Assembly (NCBI RefSeq): GCF_051380875.1
Contig: NZ_JBNYXW010000001.1
Coordinates: 248,001-312,000, forward strand
Length of the DNA stretch: 64,000 nucleotides
Direction of reading: 5' to 3'
Origin: Janthinobacterium sp051380875
GTDB lineage: Bacteria; Pseudomonadota; Gammaproteobacteria; Burkholderiales; Burkholderiaceae_D
Shown: in pieces, positions 1-8,856 of the stretch
Layout of the letters: each line of letters starts with the position of its first letter
Numbering within the stretch: position 1 is the first letter of the stretch
Notes under the pieces: generated by a model
What the model saw: the letters and a program-made list of their open reading frames with translations, nothing else
What the model was told of the DNA's origin: nothing
Database searches by the model: none
Made by a program: the position numbers and the translations under genes

Positions 1-141
1 GCCGAGACGCCGGCCAGCATCGCCCGCCGCGAACACCTGGCGCAGGAACGCAAGCTGTTCCGCGAGCCGGGCACGACCATCAAAGGGCGGCCGACCAAGC
101 GCGACCGCCGTCAACTGAGCAAGGCAGGCGACCTTTCCTGA
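1..141 (+). CDS. hslR: Heat shock protein Hsp15 (S4-domain RNA-binding protein), C-terminal fragment
   Basis: This is the last 46 codons of a gene that enters from the left edge and ends at TGA 139-141. The visible tail is strongly basic, with the pattern ETP.SI..RE.LAQERKL followed by GRPTKRDRRQL. That matches the C-terminal extension of Hsp15, where E. coli has ETAESVEKREKMALARKL followed by RPDKKERRDL. Hsp15 is known to bind 50S subunits carrying a stalled nascent chain, through an N-terminal S4 domain that lies outside this window. The identification therefore rests on the tail alone but is fairly specific. Confidence 0.75.
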   Translation, partial: AETPASIARREHLAQERKLFREPGTTIKGRPTKRDRRQLSKAGDLS

Positions 142-142
142 G

Positions 143-182
143 GCGCGTTTGTGTCCGTGCGGCAAGGGAGCGACGCGCTTTT
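143..182 (+). terminator. Weak hairpin downstream of hslR
   Basis: GCGCGT at 143-148 is complementary to ACGCGC at 173-178 and is followed by TTTT at 179-182. The stem is short and the 24-nt loop is long, so this is only a possible terminator for the gene ending at 141. The rest of 183-398 holds no gene, only the putative promoter of the next gene. Confidence 0.25.
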
Positions 183-261
183 GCCTGCCGGGAATCGCTG
201 TAAATACGCGGCCAAAGAATGCTGCGTCGCACCAATAGAACGCTGGCTCTAAAGTTCCCGT

Positions 262-290
262 TTGACTTTTATGTTGTAGTGGATAATAGT
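262..290 (+). promoter_or_regulatory. Putative sigma70 promoter of the TetR regulator gene
   Basis: TTGACT at 262-267 lies upstream of an AT-rich stretch containing GATAAT (282-287) and AATAGT (285-290). A 17-nt spacer pairs TTGACT with AATAGT, while GATAAT would give only 14 nt. The block is AT-rich compared with its surroundings and sits about 110 nt before the chosen start at 399. Confidence 0.35.
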
Positions 291-398
291 ACGAGCGTTC
301 GGATTTTTTCGCAGCGTGCTTTTTTTGCTCGCGTCCCAATCCGCCAAATCGGCAACATCACTTTTAGAACGGACCTCTTGAATACTTCAGTCAAATTC

Positions 399-1001
399 AT
401 GCGCAAGGGCGAACTGACCCGTGCCGCCATCCTCGACGTGGCGCTGGACCTGTCCAGCCGCGACGGCCTGGAAGGCCTGACCATTGGACTGCTTGCGGAC
501 AAAATGAACATGAGCAAGTCGGGCGTCTTTGCCCACTTTGGCTCGCGCGAAGACTTGCAGATGGAAGTGCTGAAGCTCTACCACTATCGTTTCGAGCAAG
601 AAGTCTTTTTCCCCAGCATGAAAGAGCCACGCGGCATCGCTCGTCTGCAATCGATGTTTGCGCGCTGGGTCAAACGGGTCAGCGTGGAGATCGCTTCCGG
701 CTGCATCTATATCAGCGGCGCCGTCGAGTATGACGACCGTCCGGGCCCGATCCGCGAGGCGCTCGTCGCCATGGTGCGGGCCTGGCAGGGCGCGCTGCTG
801 CGCTGTGTCGAGCAAGCGATCGCCACGGGCGACCTGAAAGCGGATACCGATGCGCAGCAGCTGGTGTACGAGATGTATGGCCTGATCCTGGCCCTGCATC
901 ACGATGCGCGCTTTTTGCGCGTGCCGGGCAGCATCGAACGGGCGCAAGTGGGCTTTGTGCGCCTGCTGGCGTCGTACCAGAATTCTGTCACAAGCAAATA
1001 A
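399..1001 (+). CDS. TetR/AcrR family transcriptional regulator, probable regulator of the fatty-acid degradation operon
   Basis: This is a 200-aa protein from ATG 399. The open frame runs further upstream to 219, but that part is not conserved-looking and crosses the promoter-like region. Residues 1-60 form a TetR helix-turn-helix: RAAILDVALDLSSRDG, then LTIGLLADKMNMSKSGVFAHFGSRE, quoted here in two parts around the turn. The C-terminal two thirds are helical and would form the ligand and dimer domain. The gene sits 78 bp upstream of a beta-oxidation operon on the same strand, and TetR proteins in this position (PsrA or FadR types) usually sense acyl-CoA and repress fad genes. The ligand and target are inferred from position only. 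Confidence 0.85.
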   Translation: MRKGELTRAAILDVALDLSSRDGLEGLTIGLLADKMNMSKSGVFAHFGSREDLQMEVLKLYHYRFEQEVFFPSMKEPRGIARLQSMFARWVKRVSVEIASGCIYISGAVEYDDRPGPIREALVAMVRAWQGALLRCVEQAIATGDLKADTDAQQLVYEMYGLILALHHDARFLRVPGSIERAQVGFVRLLASYQNSVTSK

Positions 1002-1079
1002 GCCGTCAGGCAGCATCCGCAGCAACGCACACGCAATTACAAGTACAACACTTTAGCTAAACGCCTTCAGGAGAAAATT

Positions 1080-2882
1080 ATGGGTCAATACGTCGCGCCA
1101 ATCCGGGATATGCAATTCGTCCTGCATGAATTGCTGCAAGTGGAAGAAGAATTGAAGCAAATGCCGTCTTACGCCGAAGTCGACGCCGACATCATCAACC
1201 AGGTGCTGGAAGAGGGTGGAAAATTCACTTCTGAAGTATTGTTCCCACTGAACCACTCCGGCGACCGCGAAGGCTGCCACCACGACCCCGTCACGAAAAG
1301 CGTGACCACGCCAAAAGGCTTCAAGGAAGCCTACAAGCAATACGTCGAAGGCGGCTGGGCGGCATTGGCCTGCGATCCGGAATACGGCGGCCAGGGCTTG
1401 CCGGTGGTACTGAACAACTCGTTCTATGAAATGCTGAACTCGTCGAACCAGGCCTGGTCCATGTACCCCGGCCTGTCGCACGGCGCCTACGAGTGCCTGA
1501 AGGAACATGGCACCGACCATCAGAAACAAGTCTACCTGCCGAAACTGGTCTCGGGCGAATGGACGGGCACCATGTGCCTGACCGAACCGCACTGCGGCAC
1601 CGACCTGGGCCTGCTGCGCTCGAAAGCGCTGCCTGAGGCGGACGGTTCCTGGACCATCACCGGCAACAAGATCTTCATCTCGGCCGGCGAGCACGACATG
1701 GCGGAAAATATCCTGCACCTGGTGCTGGCCCGCGTGCCGGACGCACCGGAAGGCTCGAAAGGCATCTCGCTGTTCCTGGTGCCGAAATTCCTGCCAAACG
1801 CCGATGGCACGGTCGGTGAGCGCAACCCGATTACCTGCGGCGCCATCGAAGAAAAAATGGGCATCCACGGCAATTCGACTTGCCAGATGAACCTGGACGG
1901 CGCGAAAGGCTGGATCATCGGTCAGCCGAACAAGGGCTTGAACGCCATGTTCGTCTTCATGAACGCGGCCCGCCTGGGCGTGGGCATGCAGTCGCTGGGC
2001 CTGACGGAGATCGCCTACCAGAACGCGCTGATCTACGCCAAGGACCGCACGCAAATGCGTTCGCTGTCCGGCATCAAGAACCCGGAACTGCCAGCTGACC
2101 GCATCATCGTGCACCCTGACGTGCGCCGCATGCTGCTGACCGGCAAAGCCTACGCCGAAGGCGCGCGCGCTTTCACGTCCTACGTGGCGCTGCAGATCGA
2201 CCGAGAACTGCACCACCCAGACGCCGACGTGCGCAAGGAAGCCGCCGATGAAGTGGCGCTGCTGACGCCCGTCATCAAGGCCTTCATTACCGACAACGCC
2301 TGGATCGCCACCTCGGAAGCGATGCAAGTGTTCGGCGGCCACGGCTACATTGCGGAGTGGGGCATGGAACAGTATGTGCGCGACGCGCGCATCAACATGA
2401 TTTACGAAGGCACCAACACGATTCAATCGCTGGACCTGCTGGGCCGCAAGATTTTGGGCGACAACGGCGCCAAGCTGCGCAAGTTCGGCGAAAAGATCAA
2501 GGCTTTTGTTGAAGACAACGGCACCGATGAAGCGATGAGCGAATTTGTCACCCCGTTGGGCGACCTGGGCGACAAAGTCACCAAGCTGACCATGGAAATC
2601 GGCATGAAGGCATTCCAGAATCCGGACGAAGTGGGCGCGGCATGCGTGCCTTACCTGCGCGTCGTCGGCCACATGATCTACAGCTACCTGTTCGCGCAGA
2701 TGGCCAAGATCGCACTGGAAAAGAGTGGGGCCGCCGAGGCCCAAGGTGATAAGTTTTATGTAGCCAAACTGGCTACCGCACGTTTCTACTTCGCCCGCTT
2801 GCAGCCTGAAACGGCAACCCTGATCCGTCAGGCACGCTCCGGTTCGGCCAACTTGATGGCACTCGACGCAGACCTGTTCTAA
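1080..2882 (+). CDS. fadE: Acyl-CoA dehydrogenase, 600-aa FadE/DmdC type
   Basis: This flavoprotein catalyses the first step of beta-oxidation, converting acyl-CoA to trans-2-enoyl-CoA. It is 600 aa, clearly longer than the about 380-aa short- and medium-chain enzymes. It fits the family with an N-terminal extension and an extra C-terminal domain (B. subtilis FadE/YusJ, mycobacterial FadE5, DmdC). The MCLTEPHCGTDLG segment is the FAD/substrate loop. The probable catalytic base is Glu443 in NMIYEGTNTIQ, preceded by the usual FGGHGYI. A strong Shine-Dalgarno (AGGAG, 1069-1073) precedes ATG 1080. The next gene starts 14 bp after the stop, so they are one operon. Chain-length preference cannot be read from sequence; DmdC-like activity on methylthio-acyl-CoA is an alternative. 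Confidence 0.93.
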   Translation: MGQYVAPIRDMQFVLHELLQVEEELKQMPSYAEVDADIINQVLEEGGKFTSEVLFPLNHSGDREGCHHDPVTKSVTTPKGFKEAYKQYVEGGWAALACDPEYGGQGLPVVLNNSFYEMLNSSNQAWSMYPGLSHGAYECLKEHGTDHQKQVYLPKLVSGEWTGTMCLTEPHCGTDLGLLRSKALPEADGSWTITGNKIFISAGEHDMAENILHLVLARVPDAPEGSKGISLFLVPKFLPNADGTVGERNPITCGAIEEKMGIHGNSTCQMNLDGAKGWIIGQPNKGLNAMFVFMNAARLGVGMQSLGLTEIAYQNALIYAKDRTQMRSLSGIKNPELPADRIIVHPDVRRMLLTGKAYAEGARAFTSYVALQIDRELHHPDADVRKEAADEVALLTPVIKAFITDNAWIATSEAMQVFGGHGYIAEWGMEQYVRDARINMIYEGTNTIQSLDLLGRKILGDNGAKLRKFGEKIKAFVEDNGTDEAMSEFVTPLGDLGDKVTKLTMEIGMKAFQNPDEVGAACVPYLRVVGHMIYSYLFAQMAKIALEKSGAAEAQGDKFYVAKLATARFYFARLQPETATLIRQARSGSANLMALDADLF

Positions 2883-2896
2883 GACTTGAGGAAAAT

Positions 2897-5296
2897 ATGA
2901 CCAATTTCATCGTTAAAAAAGTAGCCGTCCTCGGCGCCGGCGTGATGGGTGCGCAGATCGCCGCCCATTGCATCAACGCGAAAGTGCCGGTCGTGCTGTT
3001 CGACCTGCCAGCCAAGGAAGGACCGAAGAATGGCATCGTGCTGCGCGCCATCGAGAATCTGAAGAAACTGTCGCCTGCGCCGCTGGGCAACAAGGACGAT
3101 GCGTCCCTGATCCAGGTAGCCAACTACGAAGACAACCTGGACCTGCTGGCCGGTTGCGACCTGATCATCGAAGCCATCGCCGAACGCATGGACTGGAAAC
3201 ACGACCTGTACCAGAAGGTGGCGCCGCACATCGGCCCGAACGCGATCTTCGCGTCGAACACCTCGGGCCTGTCGATCACCAAGCTGGCAGAAGGCTTCGA
3301 CGCCGACCTGAAATCGCGCTACTGCGGCGTGCACTTCTTCAACCCGCCGCGCTATATGCACCTGGTCGAGATCATCCCGACCGAGTTTACCAAGCCTGAA
3401 ATTGCCGACCAGCTGGAAGGCTTTTTGACCACCACCCTGGGCAAGGGCGTGGTACGCGCCAAGGATACGCCGAACTTCATCGCCAACCGCGTTGGCGTGT
3501 TCGGCATCCTGGCCATCGTCCATGAAGCCGAGAAATTCGGCCTGTCCGTGGACGTCGTCGATGACCTGACCGGCTCCAAGCTGGGCCGCGCCAAGTCGGG
3601 CACCTTCCGCACGGCGGACGTGGTTGGCCTGGACACCATGGGCCATGTGATCAAGACCATGCAGGACTACCTGCCGAACGATCCTTTCGCTGCCGTCTAC
3701 AAGACGCCGGCCGTGCTGGCGCAACTGGTGGAAAAAGGCGCGTTGGGCCAGAAGAGCGGCGCAGGCTTCTACAAGAAAGTAGGCAAGGATATCTTGCGCC
3801 TGGACTTCGCTACCGGTGAATACGTTGCCGGCGGCGCCAAGGCTGCCGACATCATCGCCCGCATCCTGAAAGAAAAGGATCCGGTCAAGAAGATGAAGGC
3901 GCTGCGCGAATCGACCAACCCGCAAGGCCAGTTCCTGTGGGCGATCTTCCGCGACGCTTTCCATTACATCGCCATCCATCTCGACACCGTGGCCGACAAT
4001 GCGCGCGACATCGATTTCGCCATGCGCTGGGGCTTCGGCTGGAACGTCGGTCCGTTTGAAACGTGGCAGGCATCGAACTGGCTGCAAGTGGCCAACTGGG
4101 TCAAGGAAGACATCGACGCCGGCCATGCGCTGTGCACCGCGCCCTTGCCAGCCTGGGTCTTTGAAGGCCCGGTCGCTGAAAAAGGTGGCGTGCATACGCC
4201 GCAAGGTTCGTACTCCGCCGTGTCGAACAGTTTCGTGCCACGTTCGAGCCTGGCCGTGTATGACCGCCAGCCATTCCGTGCGCCAGTCTTGGGCAGCGGC
4301 GCCATCGATGGCAAGACGGCCGGCACCACCGTCTTCGAAGACGAATCGGTACGCGTCTGGCATACGGGCGACGATGTATTGATCATCTCGTTCAAGACCA
4401 AGATGCATGTGATTGGCGACGGCGTGATTAATGGACTCAAACTCGCGCTGGCTGAAGCGGAAAAGAATTTCAAGGGCCTGGTGATCTGGCACGCTGACGC
4501 CGCCGAAGGCGGTGCCTTCTCGGCCGGCGCGGACCTGCAATCGGCCCTGCCGGCGTTCATGCAGGGTGGCGTGAAAGCGGTCGACCCGATCATCGCCGCA
4601 CTGCAGGACACCTTCATGTCGCTGAAATACGCGAACGTGCCAGTGATCGCTGCGGTGGCTGGCCTGGCGCTGGGCGGCGGTTGCGAACTGGCACTGCACG
4701 CGTCGAAGCGCGTCGCCTCGATCGAGTCCTATATCGGCCTGGTGGAAGTGGGCGTGGGCCTGATTCCAGCAGGCGGCGGCTTGAAGGAAGCGGCGCAGCG
4801 CGCCTACAAGGAAGCCAAGGGCAACGACATCCTGCAATTCCTGAAAACGGGCTTTACCAATGCAGCCACCGCCAACGTGTCGAAATCGGCGCTGGAAGCG
4901 AAGAAAATGGGCTACCTGAAGGAAGACGACGTGATCGTGTTCAACGCCTACGAGCTGCTGCACGTGGCCAAGGTCGAAGCGCGCGCCATGTTCGATGCGG
5001 GTTTCCGTCCGCAACTGCCTTCGCTGATCCAGGTCACGGGCCGTTACGGCTGGGGCACCATCAAGGCGCAACTGGTCAACATGCGCGACGGCGGCTTCAT
5101 TTCGGCGCACGATTTCAAACTGGGTGAAATGATTGCCGAGATCGTATCCGGCGGCGACGTGGACCAGGGCAGTTTCGTCAGCGAACAGTGGCTGCTGGAT
5201 ATGGAACGCAAGGCATTCCTGGAGCTGTTGAACCATCCGAAAACCCAGGAACGGATCATGGGCATGATGCAAACCGGTAAGCCGGTACGCAACTAA
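2897..5296 (+). CDS. fadN: FadN-type bifunctional 3-hydroxyacyl-CoA dehydrogenase / enoyl-CoA hydratase
   Basis: This 799-aa protein carries steps 2 and 3 of beta-oxidation. The domain order is dehydrogenase first, hydratase last, as in B. subtilis FadN and the reverse of E. coli FadB. Residues 8-20 hold the NAD-binding GAGVMG loop. The dehydrogenase dyad is His146 and Glu158 in the GVHFFNPPRYMHLVE segment. The C-terminal crotonase domain keeps both hydratase glutamates, Glu597 (GGGCE) and Glu617 (LVEVGVG), spaced 20 residues apart as in active hydratases. It lies 14 bp after the acyl-CoA dehydrogenase and 11 bp before the thioesterase gene, so it is part of the same transcript. Confidence 0.95.
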   Translation: MTNFIVKKVAVLGAGVMGAQIAAHCINAKVPVVLFDLPAKEGPKNGIVLRAIENLKKLSPAPLGNKDDASLIQVANYEDNLDLLAGCDLIIEAIAERMDWKHDLYQKVAPHIGPNAIFASNTSGLSITKLAEGFDADLKSRYCGVHFFNPPRYMHLVEIIPTEFTKPEIADQLEGFLTTTLGKGVVRAKDTPNFIANRVGVFGILAIVHEAEKFGLSVDVVDDLTGSKLGRAKSGTFRTADVVGLDTMGHVIKTMQDYLPNDPFAAVYKTPAVLAQLVEKGALGQKSGAGFYKKVGKDILRLDFATGEYVAGGAKAADIIARILKEKDPVKKMKALRESTNPQGQFLWAIFRDAFHYIAIHLDTVADNARDIDFAMRWGFGWNVGPFETWQASNWLQVANWVKEDIDAGHALCTAPLPAWVFEGPVAEKGGVHTPQGSYSAVSNSFVPRSSLAVYDRQPFRAPVLGSGAIDGKTAGTTVFEDESVRVWHTGDDVLIISFKTKMHVIGDGVINGLKLALAEAEKNFKGLVIWHADAAEGGAFSAGADLQSALPAFMQGGVKAVDPIIAALQDTFMSLKYANVPVIAAVAGLALGGGCELALHASKRVASIESYIGLVEVGVGLIPAGGGLKEAAQRAYKEAKGNDILQFLKTGFTNAATANVSKSALEAKKMGYLKEDDVIVFNAYELLHVAKVEARAMFDAGFRPQLPSLIQVTGRYGWGTIKAQLVNMRDGGFISAHDFKLGEMIAEIVSGGDVDQGSFVSEQWLLDMERKAFLELLNHPKTQERIMGMMQTGKPVRN

Positions 5297-5307
5297 GCAC
5301 ACCGTCG

Positions 5308-5805
5308 ATGACGATCCTGTCCATCGTTTTTAAAGTATTACTGCGCGTGAGGCCAAGCATGGTGTATGACCGTATCAAACAACAGATGATGGACACCTTG
5401 CCCTTCGTGCGGCTGCTGGGGATCAGCATCGACGAGATCGGCGCCGGCACCTCCAAGGTGTCGATGCCGGAAGATCCCAAACTGAATAATCACCTGGGCA
5501 CGCAGCATGCGGGCGCCTTGTTTACCCTGGCCGAAACGGCTTCCGGCGCGGCCATGGCTGGCGGCTTCGCCGAGCTGATACTGGGCTTGCGCCCGGTGGC
5601 CAAGGAATCGCGCATCGCTTACCAGAAGGTGGCCCGGGGCGCTACGCGCGCCGAAGGCCGCGTGCCGGGCGACCTGGCCGCGCTCAAGGCGCAGCTGGCG
5701 CAGGATGGCAAGGTGGCGTTTCCCGTGGCAGTCGACGTGTTCGACGCCGAAGGCACGCTGGCGGCACAGGTGACGGTGGACTGGTATTTGTCGCAGAAGC
5801 GCTAA
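5308..5805 (+). CDS. Hotdog-fold (PaaI/DUF4442-like) acyl-CoA thioesterase
   Basis: This is a 165-aa protein inserted between fadN and fadA. The segment LGTQHAGALFTLAETASG resembles the N-HxGxxxxLAE active-site helix of PaaI-like hotdog thioesterases. The first 17 residues are hydrophobic and poorly conserved-looking, and translation might instead start at the ATG at 5359 (MVYDRIKQQMM). Such enzymes hydrolyse acyl-CoA to free acid and CoA. In a beta-oxidation operon this one would release stalled or dead-end intermediates and recycle CoA. Substrate is not predictable. Confidence 0.8.
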   Translation: MTILSIVFKVLLRVRPSMVYDRIKQQMMDTLPFVRLLGISIDEIGAGTSKVSMPEDPKLNNHLGTQHAGALFTLAETASGAAMAGGFAELILGLRPVAKESRIAYQKVARGATRAEGRVPGDLAALKAQLAQDGKVAFPVAVDVFDAEGTLAAQVTVDWYLSQKR

Positions 5806-5874
5806 GCGGCAACCTCGACCACCTCGGACATTCGACAGAACACGAACTTCGTTCAACATCTTTGAAAGAATAAA

Positions 5875-7071
5875 ATGAGCAAACAACTTCAAGACGCCTA
5901 TATCGTCTCTGCAACCCGCACCCCGATCGGCAAGGCGCCGCGCGGCATGTTCAGGAACACCCGCCCGGACGACCTGCTGGTGCGCGTGCTGCAATCGGCA
6001 CTGGCGCAGGTGCCTGGCCTCGATCCAGCGCTGATCACCGACGCCATCATCGGCTGCTCGTTCCCGGAAGCGGAACAGGGCTTCAATATTGCGCGTAACT
6101 CGGTGCTGCTGGCCGGCTTGCCGAAAACCGTGGGTGGCGTCACCGTCAACCGCTACTGCGCTTCGGGCATCACGGCCATCGCCATGGCTGCTGACCGCAT
6201 CCGCGTGGGCGAAGCCGACGTGATGATCGCCGGCGGCATCGAATCGATGTCGATGGTACCGATGATGGGCCACCACCCATCGATGAACCTGGACATGTTC
6301 AGCGACGAAAACATCGGCATGGCTTACGGTATGGGCCTGACGGCTGAAAAAGTGGCGCAGCAATGGAAAGTGTCGCGCGAACAGCAGGATGCGTTCTCCG
6401 TCGAATCGCACCGCCGTGCCATCGCCGCGCAGCAAGCCGGTTTCTTCAAGGCCGAAACGACGCCCGTCGAAATCATCACGCGCACGCCGAACCTGGCCAC
6501 GGGCCAGGTGGACATATCGCGCCGCACTGTCGACACCGACGAAGGCGCGCGCGCCGATTCGTCAATGGAGTCGCTGGCAAAACTGAAGCCGGTGTTTGCA
6601 GCCAAGGGCACCGTGACGGCCGCCAACAGCTCGCAGATGTCCGACGGCGCCGGTGCGCTGCTGATCGTCAGCGAAAAAATCCTGCGCGAGCATAACCTGA
6701 CCCCGCTGGCGAAATTCTCCTCGTTCGCCGTGCGCGGCGTGCCACCGGAAATCATGGGCATCGGTCCGAAATTCGCCATTCCAGCAGCGTGCGCCGCCGC
6801 CGGCATCACGCAAGACCAGCTGGACTGGATCGAACTGAATGAAGCATTTGCCGCACAGGCATTGGCTGTCATCGGCGACCTGGGCCTGGACCCGGCGAAA
6901 GTGAACCCGATGGGCGGCGCGATCGCCCTGGGCCACCCGCTGGGCGCAACGGGCGCCATCCGCGCCGCTACCGTGATCCACGCCCTGCAGCGCACCAAGC
7001 AGAAGTATGGCATGGTCACCATGTGCGTGGGCGCCGGCATGGGTGCCGCAGGTATTTTCGAACGCGTATAA
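5875..7071 (+). CDS. fadA: Acetyl-CoA C-acyltransferase (3-ketoacyl-CoA thiolase)
   Basis: This 398-aa thiolase catalyses the last step of beta-oxidation, cleaving 3-ketoacyl-CoA to acetyl-CoA and a shortened acyl-CoA. All catalytic residues are present: Cys95 in NRYCASG, His354 in GHPLGATG and Cys384 in MCVGAGMG. NEAFAAQ near the C-terminus is also typical. It follows the thioesterase gene by 69 bp and closes the operon, with an intrinsic terminator directly after it. Gene content matches the fadNAE set of Bacillus more closely than enteric fadBA. A purely biosynthetic (PhaA-type) role is less likely given the neighbours. Confidence 0.95.
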   Translation: MSKQLQDAYIVSATRTPIGKAPRGMFRNTRPDDLLVRVLQSALAQVPGLDPALITDAIIGCSFPEAEQGFNIARNSVLLAGLPKTVGGVTVNRYCASGITAIAMAADRIRVGEADVMIAGGIESMSMVPMMGHHPSMNLDMFSDENIGMAYGMGLTAEKVAQQWKVSREQQDAFSVESHRRAIAAQQAGFFKAETTPVEIITRTPNLATGQVDISRRTVDTDEGARADSSMESLAKLKPVFAAKGTVTAANSSQMSDGAGALLIVSEKILREHNLTPLAKFSSFAVRGVPPEIMGIGPKFAIPAACAAAGITQDQLDWIELNEAFAAQALAVIGDLGLDPAKVNPMGGAIALGHPLGATGAIRAATVIHALQRTKQKYGMVTMCVGAGMGAAGIFERV

Positions 7072-7096
7072 GTTCGACAGACTAAAGCAATAAAAC

Positions 7097-7135
7097 AGGG
7101 CGCTGCGGAACCTCCTCGGCGCCCTTTATCTTTTT
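7097..7135 (+). terminator. Intrinsic terminator after fadA
   Basis: AGGGCGC (7097-7103) pairs with GCGCCCT (7119-7125) and is followed by the T-rich run TTATCTTTTT (7126-7135). The run ends immediately before the Shine-Dalgarno (GGAG, 7136-7139) of the next gene. The terminator therefore separates the fad operon from the enoyl-CoA hydratase gene, which can be reached only by read-through or by a promoter hidden in this short gap. Confidence 0.75.
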
Positions 7136-7144
7136 GGAGACGAC

Positions 7145-7924
7145 ATGGATATTTTGTGCAGCAAGAGCGAGGGCATCCTCACCCTGGAATTCAACCGTTT
7201 GGAACGCAAGAACGCCATTACGGCCGCCATGTACCAGACCCTGACCGATGCGCTGGTGGCGGCTGAAACCGACGATGACGTGCGCGCCATCCTGATCTGC
7301 GGCAAGCGCGAGATTTTCACTGCCGGCAACGACCTCGATGATTTCATGAAGACGGCCCGCCCGGCCGACGGTTCGCTCGACGAGCAGCGCCCCGTGTTCC
7401 AGTTCATGCGCGCCCTGTACGGCAGCAGCAAGCCCGTGGTGGCGGCTGTCTCCGGCCCCGCCATCGGCATCGGCACCACCTTGCTGATGCACTGCGACCT
7501 GGTCTACGCGGCCGACAACGCCAGCTTCTCGATGCCGTTCACGCAGCTGGGCCTGTGCCCGGAATTTGGCTCCAGCCTGCTGCTGACGCAACTGGCCGGC
7601 TACCCGCGCGCGGCGGAAAAACTGATGCTGGGCGAATCATTCCCCGCGCAGGAAGCGCTGGAAATGGGCCTGGTATCGAAGGTCGTTCCCCTGTACGATT
7701 TGATCGCCTTCGCGCAAGGCCAGGCCGCCAAGCTGGTGGCCCTGCCTGCCGCCTCGATCCGCGCCACCAAGCGCCTGATGAAGCAAAGCCGCATGGAGCC
7801 AATGAAGGCTGCCATCGCCGAGGAAAACAAGCTGTTCAGCGCCATGCTGGGCGGCGCCGAAGCGAAGGAAGCGTTTACGGCGTTCTTTCAAAAGCGCAAG
7901 CCGGACTTCAAACAGTTCACGTAA
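7145..7924 (+). CDS. Enoyl-CoA hydratase/isomerase family protein, probable enoyl-CoA delta-isomerase
   Basis: This is a 259-aa crotonase-fold protein. The oxyanion-hole regions are recognisable (FTAGNDLDDF and GPAIGIGTT). The first hydratase glutamate is missing: the GGGCE position reads GIGTT, with Thr112. The second acidic residue is kept as Glu140 in LGLCPEFGSS. A single glutamate in this position is what delta3-delta2-enoyl-CoA isomerases (Eci/PECI) use to move the double bond of unsaturated acyl-CoAs. An isomerase is therefore the better guess than a hydratase. It follows the fad operon but lies behind a terminator. Its end overlaps the convergent phosphoesterase gene by 8 bp. Confidence 0.85.
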   Translation: MDILCSKSEGILTLEFNRLERKNAITAAMYQTLTDALVAAETDDDVRAILICGKREIFTAGNDLDDFMKTARPADGSLDEQRPVFQFMRALYGSSKPVVAAVSGPAIGIGTTLLMHCDLVYAADNASFSMPFTQLGLCPEFGSSLLLTQLAGYPRAAEKLMLGESFPAQEALEMGLVSKVVPLYDLIAFAQGQAAKLVALPAASIRATKRLMKQSRMEPMKAAIAEENKLFSAMLGGAEAKEAFTAFFQKRKPDFKQFT

Positions 7925-8720
7925 GCGCCTCAAGGTCGACGGTGAAGCCTGGGTTGAAGCTTTCATTCTCCGGCGTACCGTCCGGCCGCTTGTAGCCGCA
8001 GGGGTTGCACACGACGCGGCAGCCCTGGATGCGGTAGTCGAGCGAAGCGTGCATATGGCCGTGCACCCACAGGTCGGCTTGTGCCACCAGCGCGTCCAGT
8101 TGCGAGGCGAAGGCGGGCGAACCGAGGTTGCTGGCGTACTGCTCTTCCACCGACAGCATCGACGGCGCCATGTGCGTGATGACCACGGTCTTGCCATCGA
8201 AGGGTTGCGCCAGTTGTTGCGTCAGCCAGGCCTTGTGCTGCGCATGCAGCTGCACCGTATCGCTGGCGCACAGCAGGCGCGGCGCAGCGCCGCCCGTGCT
8301 GATGCGCTTGTAGTCGGGCATGTAGCTTTGCGCCGCATTCAGGGCGTCTGCCTGGCGCTCTTCGCCAAACAGCAGGAAATCCGTCCACAGGGTGATGCCG
8401 AGGAAGCGCACGCCATTGAGCACGGCGGCGTCGCCATCGAGCAGGCGGATGTTGGCGCCCTGCGCATTGGCGCTGGCGCAGGCGTTGCGCACGGCATCCT
8501 GCATGGCGTCGAGCTGGTGGCCGTAGCCCTCGTGGTTGCCATGCACGTACAGCACGGGCAGGGTGCCAAAGGTGCGCGCGGCCCAGGCGATGGCATGGCT
8601 GCCCGTGTCGATGTCGCCGGCCAGGATCACCACGTCGGGGCGGCTGGTGGCGATATCGATGGCGGGCGCATCGTCGCGCCAGACTTCCAGGTGCAGGTCG
8701 GACAGGATCAGCAAACGCAT
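7917..8720 (-). CDS. Calcineurin-like metallophosphoesterase
   Basis: This is a 267-aa protein from the ATG at 8720. The open frame extends to 8840, but the added 40 residues are Arg/Pro-rich and run into the promoter region of the next gene. The metal-binding motifs appear in family order: SDLHLE (Asp8, His10), VILAGDID, HGNHEG, ITHMAPS and GHMH. These proteins hydrolyse phosphoesters with a di-metal centre. The substrate cannot be predicted. No signal peptide is visible, so it is probably cytoplasmic. It is divergent from the beta-lactamase gene. Confidence 0.88.
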   Translation of the reverse strand: MRLLILSDLHLEVWRDDAPAIDIATSRPDVVILAGDIDTGSHAIAWAARTFGTLPVLYVHGNHEGYGHQLDAMQDAVRNACASANAQGANIRLLDGDAAVLNGVRFLGITLWTDFLLFGEERQADALNAAQSYMPDYKRISTGGAAPRLLCASDTVQLHAQHKAWLTQQLAQPFDGKTVVITHMAPSMLSVEEQYASNLGSPAFASQLDALVAQADLWVHGHMHASLDYRIQGCRVVCNPCGYKRPDGTPENESFNPGFTVDLEALT

Positions 8721-8856
8721 GGCAGTGGGCGCGGCAAGGCGCACGAAAGTGGATGGGTCTCTATCGTAGCGCAAGTCGCCGCAATGGCATGCTTGACCGC
8801 GCGCGGCTGGCAACGGTACTCTGTCTCGCTTACCGCACACTCACTCCTGGAGCCGC

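Noticed and set aside
219..398. N-terminal extension of the TetR protein
   Set aside because: The extra 60 residues are unlike TetR proteins and overlap a promoter-like AT-rich block; ATG 399 gives the normal N-terminus.
2879..5302. 807-codon open frame on the minus strand opposite fadN
   Set aside because: Shadow of fadN; His/Arg/Gln-rich and without motifs.
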